The notes beneath the pieces were generated by a model, which saw nothing but the letters and a program-made list of their open reading frames with translations, was not told the origin of the DNA and searched no databases. A stretch of 64,000 nt of DNA, taken from NCBI GenBank assembly GCA_030762895.1, contig CM061063.1:104058210-104122209 (forward strand). Direction: 5' to 3'. The DNA is from Sophora flavescens. Its lineage: Eukaryota; Streptophyta; Magnoliopsida; Fabales; Fabaceae. Positions within the stretch are counted from its first letter, which is position 1; every line of letters starts with the position of its first letter. Positions 34,701 to 44,957 of the stretch are shown in pieces. The position numbers and the translations under genes are program-made.

Positions 34701-36714
34701 ATCCAATGCTTTTGTGTCATAGAAGGATTCAAAAATTTTAATTATGTCCTTATCAAGGAACACAAATTCGTCAAAGGTAACTAGATTCACTAACAAAGCA
34801 CTATCAACCTGCGATGTCCCTTGCAGTGCAGTATTCCAATCAGCATAATCAGTTTCCAACAAATTTATAAAATCACTTTCAGGAAAAATATCTGATAACA
34901 CCAGGCTCTCCTTTGATAAACAGTCATCTGAGAAAAACATCATCATGTTATACTTCATAGAACCCAAAAGTTCCTTGCCCTCTGTTATGGATTGATATTG
35001 TTCATCAAAATTTTGAGGTCTGATATTTTCTAAATATGAGCCAACAATTTCTACCATAGATAGGCAAGTAGGAGTTCCCAAAATTTCCTCATCGAGTTCC
35101 AAAGTAAGAAATTTGTTTCGGACAGAGTGTTGTAGCTGCTGAACAGAAACATTATCTTCAAAAGAATACACATTTTCCTCCTTCAGGTACTCAGAAATAA
35201 CATCTTCTATGAAAGATATTGATTCTAGAGCCTCGTAAGGGTACTGCATTGATGGCTTAGGCTTGAACATTTCCTGCTAGGAAAACAGAACAACTAATTA
35301 TCTATTGATTTCGAAGATGAACACATGAAGGAAGAGATATTAAAATCTTTGTTCATGTCCTATTGTTATAAATGTCTAAAGCCTGTAAAACTATATATGA
35401 TGCAATAAGTTATACTTTTCAAGGTTTAAAAAGAAACCTAAGTACATTTCGCTCTTTATGTTGAAAGTTCAATAAATACACCCAATAAACAACAGACCCG
35501 AGTATAGACTATATAATATGTATTCAGAATCTCAGATATATTGTACTGGGGACACTTCAAAATAGTCAGTAGTCACTGGTGTCAGATATATATCTGTACC
35601 GGAAACTTCATGAACATTTTTGGATGCTCCTATGTTCTACAATTTTTATTTTTACTTTTTAAATTTTTATATCACTATAGATGGAAATGTCACAATAATT
35701 AGAAAAATATTAGCATTTTATTTCGTTAATAATGATTTATGTCAACTTTTAGAATATTATTTCTCTCTTTTAATCTAAAATTTGTGTGTCTAGGTTAATC
35801 TTATACTAATTTTATATCATCTATCATAGTTGTTTCGTATTATGCTATAATTTTTAAAATTCACTATATTCTTTGATCAATATCATATCCATGTCCAATA
35901 ACGTATTAGTATATGATAAGAGAATAAATAATCAAAGCTTACAAGAAGGAGGCAATGCAATTATTCCAATAAGCAACTATTAGACTCGTTCAACAAATCT
36001 GCAAACCTAAAGTAACAGTACAATATATGATAATACCAAGCGATCATTTAAGTGTCTATAAAACGTTGGTACCAGGCTATCTTCAACCTCTGGGGTTTGA
36101 GACACCATTTGTATCCTCTCCATCTCAGTGAAGCAACCATTTTCCTTTAAAATACAAAAATAAAAAATAAAAACACGGCAACTATTGAACGAAAATGCTA
36201 AACTCGTGACAAATTAACTAAAAATTTAGAAATAAACATCTCACCAAGTTTTCATCTAGCTCAGGCGTTTCGAACTGAATCGTTCCGTACGCAATTTCGT
36301 TCTTATCACTAAGAGCAATCATTTTACTCTCCTATGAACAATAATACTAAGATCTCAGTAAATAATCAAAATATATTAACAATAATAATAATAATAGTAA
36401 TAATAAAATTACAAAAGTGCGTAAACGCAAGCTCAATTCACCTTGTGATCTGGATTTGGAAAGGTGGCGGTGGCGGCGGCATTGGGAAATTGGAGGTGGA
36501 TTTTGTGAGGAAGGACGGCGGAGAGGAAGGTGGAGAGGGCGGCGTCGATTGGCACGGGGTCGATGTGTTGGGAGACATAGGTGGCGGAATCGAAGTGGAG
36601 GAAGTCGTGTACGGCGGAGCGTGGCGGCGATTGGAGGCGAGGTACGGGAAGGTGGAGGAAGGGTTGAGATGGAGGGAGAGTAAAGTAATCGTTGTTCAGA
36701 AATCGAGTTCGCAT
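28757..36714 (-). CDS. SHOC1: SHOC1/ZIP2-like meiotic crossover protein, one apparent frameshift
   Basis: Eight exons read leftward: 36714-36442, 36328-36245, 36144-36073, 35273-33340, 32699-32397, 32040-31540, 30997-29423 and 28843-28757 (TAA). They give about 1610 residues; Arabidopsis SHOC1 is close to 1600. The start MRTRFLNNDYF and the IQFETPEL segment of exon 2 are family landmarks. The fifth exon holds the XPF-like region (YGGPYGSSRIS), and exon 7 starts VFEGEFNF..TVMESSDGLYAAA before a helix-hairpin-helix-like segment (FPGINPLTAHSIL). SHOC1 acts with PTD in the ZMM pathway that makes class I crossovers in meiotic nuclei. In exon 5 the frame is lost at about 32605-32612: KPGVVKLLYLIEG precedes, VSPLFPFNKFG follows one frame off. 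One added base would restore both frame and exon phase. The last exon's acceptor is chosen for phase 0. Confidence 0.85.
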
Positions 36715-36783
36715 TTTTACTTTGGTGAGAGAGAAAGGAAGAAGATGATGAAGGAGACAACGGACACGGAAAGTCGAATTGAA

Positions 36784-36791
36784 TTTGGCGC
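36784..36791. promoter_or_regulatory. E2F-type site in SHOC1 promoter
   Basis: TTTGGCGC matches the E2F consensus TTTSSCGC. It lies about 70-77 bases upstream of the SHOC1 ATG, just downstream of the TATA-like box on the minus strand. E2F sites are common in replication and cell-cycle genes. Confidence 0.4.
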
Positions 36792-36801
36792 TTTAAATTT
36801 G

Positions 36802-36811
36802 CTATTTATAG
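36802..36811 (-). promoter_or_regulatory. TATA box of SHOC1
   Basis: On the minus strand CTATAAATAG lies about 90 bases before the ATG at 36714, a normal spacing for a plant gene. Confidence 0.6.
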
Positions 36812-36819
36812 TTCACTTG

Positions 36820-37497
36820 ATTCGGACTTTGAAGCACTGCATGAACCGAACTGAATATATATTTGCTCCGACTTGGCCCAATATTGGGTCCGAAGCCCAT
36901 TACTTCTATCTATGTCTGCTTTTCTCAATTTTCCTATATTCTTTTTTTAGTTTAATTTAAAATTTGATACATTGTCCCTAAAATCAACAAATTTTATAAA
37001 TAATTATGTATAATTTTAAGGTAATTATCACACGAGTTAAACATTGTTAGGGAATTAAAAGGGTACTTCTATCTATTTTTTTCCTCCTCCACGCATCTAT
37101 TTCAAATTTAACAATCAATCCTATATGCATCTACCCCCTTGCAAGATGAGCAAACACACTGATTCTAGAATATTTCACATATTAGATGTTTACTCATTTT
37201 GCCGTATACATATTTCAGTTATATAATTATACATTATTAATTATAAATTTTAAGTATATCATTTTGAATAATATCCGGTGGCTCCTCCAAACTTTTTTCT
37301 TAAGATCCGTCATTGAGTATATCAATCCCATGAGAATGCAAGTTTGAATCCCAATGAGCAATGACACATTCTAGCTAATTGAGAGGTTACGAAAACCAAT
37401 GGTTAATTCTCTGCTTTAAGCAACCAACCGAGCAGTCTCATAATCAATTTAAAAAGTCAAAGTTTGAGGGAATACAGGTGGTTAAAAAAAAACATCG
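36820..37497. other. Intergenic between SHOC1 and LTI65, no gene seen
   Basis: AT-rich. A tRNA-B-box-like AAGTTTGAATCCC at about 37350 hints at an old SINE, but no target duplication was found. Confidence 0.35.
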
Positions 37498-37505
37498 TTA
37501 GTAAT

Positions 37506-37969
37506 TAGGGGTGTAAGCGGATCCGATCCGATCCGCGAACCCGACGGATCCGAACCGGTTTTGGTAGATTGGTTCGGATCATCAGATCGGATCGGATTCC
37601 AAAACGCCGATCCGAACCAGATCGGTTCGGGTCTCGGATCCGAGAAATCCGATCCGAACCCTATAAAACATTTTTTTTAAATTATTTTATATAATATTAA
37701 TATATTATTATATAGATATTTAATATAATTAATAATTAAATATGTATATTTTATTTTATTTTCTAATTTTTTATTAATATTTAAGTGTAAATTAAAAAAA
37801 AGAAGGTAACCCGATGATCCGAACCGAACCAATCCGACTGTGATCGGTTCGGTTCGGATCCGTACCTGAAAATTCGCCAAATCCGAACCGATCCGAACCG
37901 ATCAAATTTGATCGGTTCGGATGATGAAACCCCGCAAATCCGATCCAAACCGACCCGATTACACCCCTA
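37506..37969. mobile_element. hAT foldback MITE (GGATCCGATCCG-rich)
   Basis: A 464-bp element flanked by the perfect 8-bp duplication TTAGTAAT (37498-37505 and 37970-37977), the hallmark length for hAT. Terminal inverted repeats begin TAGGGGTGTAA on both sides. The arms are filled with repeats of GGATCCGAACCG and its reverse around an AT-rich centre. There is no transposase. Confidence 0.9.
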
Positions 37970-37977
37970 TTAGTAAT

Positions 37978-38600
37978 ATACATTTCATGATTGATTAATT
38001 TGGTAAAAAAAAAATCATGATTGATTACCACGAGACATATTTATATCTATCAGAGCATATACTCATATTTATATCTATCAGAGCATATATACGATATCAG
38101 AACATATCAAAAGAATTTTCAGATTGTATAAAAAAGTTTACATAAACAGTACATATTAGTTTTTTTTAAAAAAAATCCTCTTTTCTTTACATGTAAGTTT
38201 GTAGAGAAGGGACTGAAAATGGGAATTATTTAAAAGTTACACATTCATTTGTTAATATATGTGGTTAAATAAGTTGATATTTTTGAAATATTGAAATTTG
38301 ACACTGATTGCAAATAATAGACAGTGATGACAATTTTAACGCCATCCATTGAGTACCCGCAAAAATTACTCGTTGTGAAGTAATTACCCGTATAATAAGT
38401 AAAGGTCCGGATTCAGATAATTACCACATATTTGAATGGATATGAATACGATACGGATACTATGGTACCTACCCTGTCCCACAACCATATATATATATAT
38501 ATATACATAATTATTTATTTATATTAATAATATATATAATTCTAATTATAATGTAAATTTTAAAATCCCTACCATTGCGATCCCAATATGGCATATCATC
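37978..38600. other. AT-rich intergenic upstream of LTI65
   Basis: Includes a short (AT)n run near 38490-38505 and a direct repeat of ATTTATATCTATCAGAGCATAT (two copies, about 38038-38085). No gene. Confidence 0.4.
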
Positions 38601-38617
38601 AACGGATAATTAACGTA

Positions 38618-38623
38618 GTCGGT
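38618..38623 (-). promoter_or_regulatory. DRE/CRT core
   Basis: ACCGAC on the minus strand (GTCGGT on plus) matches the RCCGAC core bound by DREB/CBF factors. It lies about 330 bases upstream of the LTI65 ATG. Confidence 0.4.
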
Positions 38624-38713
38624 TTGTTGCATGCGTCCAAGACGACAACACACTTCATCTATGTCAAAAACTCCCATGGTGTTACAGTACGAGCCACGTA
38701 CACAAACTTAGGG

Positions 38714-38760
38714 TACACGTGTCAAAGACACTACGACTAATCGGTTATGTCACACGTGTC
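38714..38760. promoter_or_regulatory. Two ABRE elements
   Basis: ACACGTGTC occurs at 38716-38724 and again at 38752-38760. ACGTGTC is the strong ABA-responsive element. A further CCACGT core lies at about 38694. Paired ABREs about 200 bases upstream of the start fit an ABA-, drought- and cold-induced gene of the RD29B class. Confidence 0.7.
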
Positions 38761-38825
38761 CCCAATTTTAAGATGCCACAGCCATGCAATGCAAAGGTGG
38801 CAAAACACAGTGTATTGTCCTTCTC

Positions 38826-38831
38826 TATAAA
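38826..38831 (+). promoter_or_regulatory. TATA box of LTI65-like gene
   Basis: TATAAA within CTCTATAAACT, about 120 bases upstream of the ATG and 65 downstream of the second ABRE. Confidence 0.65.
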
Positions 38832-38951
38832 CTGTAGTAAGGCTTTTGATTTTTGTAACAACAAATAAGGCTTAATCTGATTTATCATCAGTTGTCACTT
38901 TCTGTAACGATCGAGCACAAGCAGTTTCTTTTACTTTGTTTCCAATTAATC

Positions 38952-41900
38952 ATGGATTCAAGAGCAGTACAAACTCAAGCACACGATGAACATCATTATG
39001 ATCCCCACAATGTTGGCTCCAAACAAGGTACATTTAATTGGAAAGTTTGATTTGATTTAAATTTTAAAGGAACCTTCACCTGTTTCCTCCAATAGGCAAT
39101 ATTTTTTATTTTATTTTTGTTTTGGTTCTTTTGCTTCAAATTTTGGATGTAGTGACCGCACATGGTGAAGAAGACCACCAACATGACCATGAGAAGAAGT
39201 CGGTTCTGAAGAAGGTGAAGGCAAAGGCTAAGAAAATTAAGGACACAATCACAAAGCATGGTCATCATGATGAGCATGAACATGGTCATGAGTATCACTA
39301 TGAAGATCAACATATCCCTGATGATCATGACTTGGATGAGGAAGATGATGAGGATGAAGAAATGGTTGACGACCCAGAAATACATGGAGCACCAAGTATG
39401 TTCTTTCCTAACGTACAGAAGAACTAGTCATTACTTGTTCTGTTCTTTCTTAATATGCTAAAATATAGAAACTAGCTTGTGATTCAAGGTAGCCAGGATA
39501 TCTCAAATTAATAGAGACACCAAAGTACTTAGGATATTTTAGCTACATTCTATGATATTTTTATTTTTATTTGTATAAATTTTATATCAATATATGTGAA
39601 AATTAAACAACTTAATTAAGAACTTATCACATAAGATCTTATCGCATGAGTGCTTATTTTTATTGATATATTGATATAAAATGAGTTGGCTAAATTTGCA
39701 CCTTCATCTTTAAGCTAGATTTGAAGGAAATAAGAAAACATTTGGAAATTTTGAAACCTTTCAAGTGAGAGGAATCAAGGAAAGAAAGTTGTTTAACTTG
39801 AGTTGGATAATATGCTTGGTTGTTCTGCAGTTTATGATAGTGCTGCTGTTAGAAGTGGAACACAAGGGCAAGTTCAAAATATAGGGAAGTCTGGAACTAA
39901 TTTTGGAGGCACAAAAACTATGGTAGAACCACCCCATCACGAGCCAAAAGCTGTAGTTGTTTCTCCAAGAACTGAACTTAGTCAAAGCAGAGTCATTGAT
40001 CCAGCCAGAACTTTTGTTGGGAAAGATCATGGAGTGCAGCGTAAGGTTAATTTGGAGAGACCAATGGGGTTGGAGGAAGATCCTCATGCGCCACTAAGCA
40101 CACCTGAATCACATGCTCCTGCCAATTATCAAACCAAAGTCACTGATCCAACTGGGGATGGTAAGTAGTAGGATGATTCAACAAAGTTGCAGAACTCAAT
40201 TTTCAATTATCTGTTATGGACTCCCAATACCTTTGTGTTAAGGTCAATGTCTTAATGTACAAATTAGTCAGATTTGGCGTTTAAGTTGATAAAATGGGTA
40301 CTTATAGATTTGTTTTGCCTTAATATTGTGATGGTTTTTGGTCCTCAGCATCCAAAATAGAAAATTGAATATATTGTACTAGGAGTTGTATCATCTTAAT
40401 GTGGATAAAGATTTGTCATGACTTTATGTATATCTATCACCAGGTTTAGATTTTCAATCTGTGCTTTCTTTTTTCACCGTGGAGTTAGTCATTCATTTCA
40501 TAGTAGTTGGTCATTGACTCATTGTTAGCAGGTAGTAGCAATCATGGATAGAGCTGAGTTTAGATTGAACTCTTTATATTATTTTCATGTCTTATGCCTA
40601 ACAGGTGGTGCAGAAATTGACATTACCCCAGTTCAGAAGTCTCTTGCCCACATGACTGTCCACAATGAGCCAAAACCCAACCTAGAACAAAAAGTCGTTC
40701 CAACTGTTGCTGAAACTCATTACCCTTCAACTGGAAGCCACCACCAATTTGATTTTGTCCCAGAGTTGTCTACTGCAACTAAAACTCCCTACCCATCTGC
40801 TCAAACCCATGATCATAAAATGCCACAACTGTCTCCTGAAATTAAAACTCAATACCCTAGAAACCAATCTGCTCAAACCCACGACCATAACTTGTCACCA
40901 CTTTCTAGTGAAATTAAAACTCAATACCCCAGAAACCCTTGTGCTCAAACCCATGACCATAACTTGCCACAACTGTCTCCATATCCTAGAAGCCATGATC
41001 AGCTTATGCCAGAGTTGCCTACTTCAACCAAAATTCATTACCCTTCAACTAAAAGCCATGAGCAAAACCTTCCAGAACTGTCAAGTGCAAGTGTAACTGA
41101 AACTCATTACCCTTCTGCTGGAAGCCATGATAAGTTTGTGTCAGGGTTGTTATATACTGAACCTAAAACTCAGTACTCTTCTGCTAAAACCCATCATGAC
41201 CAAGACTTGCCACAAATGTTTAGTGCAACAAATACTCAATACCCTTCTGTTGGAAGCCATGATCAGTTTCTGCCTGAGTCTACTCGAACAAAAACTCACT
41301 ACCCATATGCTAAGAATCTCGATCAGTTTGTGCATGAACCCATTCCCACAAGTACTAATACATACTCAAAAATCCTCTACCAACCACCGCTACAGACGAA
41401 GCACATCGTCAACCACACTATGAGTCAATGGATAAACCATCAAATGAAAGCAGTTACACGGACAAAATCTCTTCTGCAACATCTGCAATAGCTGATAAAG
41501 CCATCTCTGCTAAAAACACGGTCGCATCGAAGCTCGGCTATGCGGAAAAAGATGACAAAGACCAGGACCAAACAAGATATGATCATGAAGAGAACAACAG
41601 TAGCGGTGAAAAACCATCAAACCAAAGCAGTTATACAGAGAAAATCTCATCTGCAACTTCTGCTATTGCTGATAAAGCAGTGTCTGCGAAAAACACCGTA
41701 GCTTCTAAGCTTGGTTATGGAGAGAAAGATAATGCTAGAGACAGCAAGGTAACAACACCCAATGAAGAGAAACAAAACGAGAATAATAGTAATACTACCA
41801 GTGCTGCAGAATATGGAAAGAACATTGCTGTCTCTCTTACAGAAAAACTAGCTCCAGTTTATGGTAAAGTTGCTGGTGTAGGAAGTGCAGTGAAGTCCAA

Positions 41901-42782
41901 AGTTTCTGGAACTGAAAAAGAGAAGAGTGGGGTTATGGAACAGGATAAAGGGGTTTCAGTGAAGGGTTATTTAGCTGAGAAGTTGAGACCTGGGGTTGAA
42001 GAAAAGGCTCTTTCTGAGGTGATTTCAGAATCTTTGTATAAGGAGAAAAAAGAGCCAATGGATCAGGTTGGGGAGGAAGAGGGTAGGGATGTTAAGAAGG
42101 TTGTGTCTGATGCTGTTCACAAAAGAGAAGAAGAGCCTGAGAGAGCACATGGACATGGAAGGTTGGGGAAGGTGACTGAGTCAGAAGAGGTGAAGAGGAG
42201 GTTGGGGACTGGGTCTGGGGATGAGAAAACAGAAAATTGGTATCAAGAGAGTTTTGTGAATAGCCCTGGAAAAGGTGTGGTTGATAAGGTGAAGGATGTG
42301 GTTGGATCCTGGTTTGGCAACACTGGGGAGAATCAATCTTCACAAGGTACTTGTTTCTCTGCTTTTTGGTAATTGGATTTTTAATACATGTTACATATAC
42401 TTTTTATAATTATATGGAGTAACACTTGGTTTTATACAACTATACTGTCACATAATTATTTAAGTGTGAGCAGAAGTGTACATATCAATATATAATATCA
42501 ATGGTAAGTATTGTGAAAAAGGGAGTGAGGAACAGAGTAAATAACAACACTTTTTGAGAAATAATTGCAAATTTTGTATAAGTATTAGCCTAAGAAGAAG
42601 CCAGAATTGTTTGTTTCGATTATAAAACCAATTGCTCTTAAGTTGAGTGTCACTTGTAATTCTGATTTTGCTGTTTTGTTGTAGTTGCAGGAGGTGAAGA
42701 TTTGTCTAAGAATTTTGGTGTAGGAAGGGAACAGGTTAGCCAAGCTGCTGGTGAAAGAAGACTCCCGGAGTCATCTAATTGA
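38952..42782 (+). CDS. LTI65: LTI65/RD29B/CAP160-like stress-induced protein, one apparent frameshift
   Basis: Five exons: 38952-39027, 39153-39395, 39831-40160, 40605-42346 and 42685-42782 (or from 42691, a second acceptor six bases on). The protein would be about 830 residues; Arabidopsis LTI65 is 619. The N-terminus MDSRAVQTQAHDEHHYD, the Lys-rich SVLKKVKAKAKKIKDTITKHG, the acidic DLDEEDDEDEE, and the VNLERP.GLEEDPHAP motif are family features. The two CAP160 repeats (SYT.KISSATSAIADKA.SAKNTVASKLGY) mark the C-terminal half. It is hydrophilic and probably disordered, a likely dehydration protectant. Around 41368-41373 the frame breaks in a run of five A: the His/Tyr-rich repeats are in one frame and the CAP160 repeats in the next. 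One more A would restore frame and the exon 4 phase. Confidence 0.87.
40710..41360 (+). repeat. Imperfect coding repeats in LTI65 exon 4
   Basis: About ten diverged repeats of roughly 20-26 codons share the pattern (T/S)xTx(Y)PSxxSHDQxLPEL, for example THYPSAGSHDKF and TQYPSVGSHDQFLPE. At the DNA level many share CCTTCT..GG/AAAGCCATGATCA. They account for most of the extra length over Arabidopsis LTI65. Confidence 0.8.
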
Positions 42783-43199
42783 ATAAAGACTGTTTTCTTT
42801 CTGTAGGTGTGAATTTACATTATGGTTTTATATTTTCTTATGAAGAACAGAACAAAACTGTGTGTTATTATAATGTTTAATGGAAACGTGTGTGAATATT
42901 AATAGCATCATGTCTTTTATTTGAAAATTCCAATTCGATGTATGATCAAGCACTTGTCTCAATCTTTTTTATGTTTTTATTTTTGTAGCATAAATAAAGT
43001 AATTCACATGTCGTGTAGACATGTTTTGAGCAGAAAACCCGGAGTCCACGAATTTTTTTCCTTATGAACTCTATTGATGTAATTTTCGTCTTATATTTTA
43101 TCATTTTAAGAAGGTTCTATGTCAGCACCAGGAAAAAGGTCTATGTAAAGTTTGTGAACATGAAATTTCAAATATTAACAAATTGGTGTTAAAGTAACA
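42783..43199. other. 3' flank of LTI65, no gene seen
   Basis: Probable 3' UTR with AATAAAG soon after the stop (42783-42788), then AT-rich intergenic sequence. Confidence 0.4.
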
Positions 43200-43434
43200 A
43201 ACAACGTTTACAATTACGGTTATAATTAAATAATACGGTTATAATTAAATAATATTAATTTAATTTTTAATATAATATTTGTAATAATATAAAAAAAAAA
43301 CATCACAATTTTTTAATTTTAAAATTAAACTAAATAAATGTAAAGATATATGTTAAAATCATATTTATAGGAAAGCCAACCTAAAATCTACAATCAGTCC
43401 ATATATGTTAGAAAACAAAAGATTGGGTTTTGGT

Positions 43435-44343
43435 CAAGGTTTTCAAAACCGGACCGGTCGGTTGAATCGGTTTGATCGGGAATCGGTACCTTGTCCGGTC
43501 CAGAATACCCATAAAACCGATCGGAAATTGAATCGGAAAAAAACTGGTGCTGAACTGGTAGAACCGGTGAAAACTGGCGGTCCATCCGATTTGACCGGTT
43601 GACTTCTTCTTCCTCATCTTTCAGCCAGAATACGCTTTTCTTCTGCCTCTTCTCCATCTTAATGACGGCGGACCTCCTTGAGCGACGAGCACTCTCCTTT
43701 GACGAACAGCAACCAGCAAGCTTCCTTCTTCTCCGTCGAGCGACGGATGGTGACCAAAGACGCTTATCTTGACCGTGAGAAGCACAATGACAATAGAAAG
43801 AAAGAGAATAGTGGAACGCTGAAACAATAGAAAGAAGCCTGGAGTTGAAGAGGTTTTCGTATCTCTGAGATATAGCTTAACTTGTAAAAGAAGTTTTATT
43901 TAATAATAAAAAATGTCATAAAGGTTGTTATCAAACTGTCGTGATAACTCACTATGTGAAGTTTGTACATATATATTAAATAATAGTAAATAAAAAGTCC
44001 GTTGATAGATGTCCAGCAGGAGTGAAGAGTTCTTTTTATGGTATTTTTAACTGATATTTAATTTTTAATGTGATAGAATTCTAAATATTGAAAAGTCCGT
44101 TGATAGATGTCCAGCAAGAGTGAAGAGTTCTTTTTAGGGTATTTTTAAGTGATATTTAATTTTTAATGTGATAGAATTCTAAATATTATATTAAGCGATA
44201 TTATTATATATATTATATTAAAAGTTTTAAAAATTAGTATTTAATTAATACTGGTTCGATCACGGTTCAACCTCGGTTGAACCATGGAACCTTGAACCGC
44301 CGTCTTCACTGGTTCGATGACCGGTTCGGTTTTGTAAACCTTG
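43435..44343. mobile_element. Inner hAT foldback copy (CAAGGTTTTCAAAACCGG family)
   Basis: It begins CAAGGTTTTCAAAACCGGACC and ends GGTTCGGTTTTGTAAACCTTG, imperfect inverted ends. The flanks are GTTTTGGT (43427-43434) and GTTTTGGC (44344-44351), an 8-bp duplication with one mismatch. The arms are full of ACCGG words. The interior has a non-foldback segment (43610-43860) of higher complexity and a 98-bp tandem duplication. Confidence 0.75.
43993..44188. repeat. 98-bp tandem duplication inside the hAT copy
   Basis: Two near-identical units start AAAAGTCCGTTGATAGATG at 43993 and 44091. They differ at only a few positions. Confidence 0.88.
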
Positions 44344-44634
44344 GTTTTGGCTAGGATGACCCAAATCCTTTTATACTATTTTTTTTTTAGGAAACTGGTC
44401 TACAACCGGTTCTGACCGGTTTTGAACCGGTTCGAGATTCTGAGACCGGTTTCAAGCAAGGCTGTTTCTGGGGACCAACCGAACCGGCCTAGGTCCCGGG
44501 CCTCGGTTAAACCGGTTGGACCGACCGGTCCGGTTCGATTTTGTAAACATTGGTAACAACTACGAAGACGAGCTCACGAGCATGTATGGTTTATAAGTTT
44601 ATTTTCAGTGACATCGGAAGTGATCGTATGAGAA

Positions 44635-44852
44635 TATTAATCACAGAGAAAGTCATCAAAATGTAATTTAATTTGAGTTTCATTTATATGTAAAAGTTAG
44701 TTAGAAATTCAGTTTTTCTATTATTAGACACTGTTGAGTTAGTTATGGCAGGTAGTCTTTTTTCCTCCATTTCATATGTACTTCAATTCATTGAGAAATG
44801 AATCAGTTGATTCAGATCATTCAAGCCATTCAATCTTTCTTACAAATTAATA
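44635..44852 (+). repeat. Copia 5' LTR
   Basis: 218 bp, starting TATTAATCAC and ending TTAATA, directly followed by the primer site TGGTATCAATAG at 44853-44864. Confidence 0.85.
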
Positions 44853-44957
44853 TGGTATCAATAGTATAAAGCTTCTTCTTGCTTGTGTTTTTCCTTCTCT
44901 GTTCTTCAGCTCAATCTTGAGTTTTCTCTCTTCTCTTTGATTCTTGTGAAGTTGACA

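Larger units (their letters stand above)
43200..44552. mobile_element. Outer hAT foldback copy, truncated and split by a second copy
   Basis: The right part (44344-44552) ends TTTTGTAAACATTGG after GGTCCGGTTCG. The left part (about 43200-43434) is AT-rich with GGTTATAATTAAATAATATT. Both match, in reverse orientation, the interior and one end of the intact relative at 55502-56013. The left terminus is missing. A second copy of the same family (43435-44343) lies in the middle. Confidence 0.65.

Noticed and set aside
36334..36960. 208-codon plus-strand frame
   Set aside because: It is antisense to SHOC1 exon 1 and intron 1; the minus strand has the recognised start MRTRFLNNDYF.
37300..37450. 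Seventh SINE
   Set aside because: A B-box-like AAGTTTGAATCCC is present, but no A box at proper spacing, tail or target duplication was found.
40544..40604. ATG at 40544 as the start of a separate gene
   Set aside because: It lies in intron 3 of the LTI65-like gene, just before a good acceptor at 40604; exon phases support one gene.
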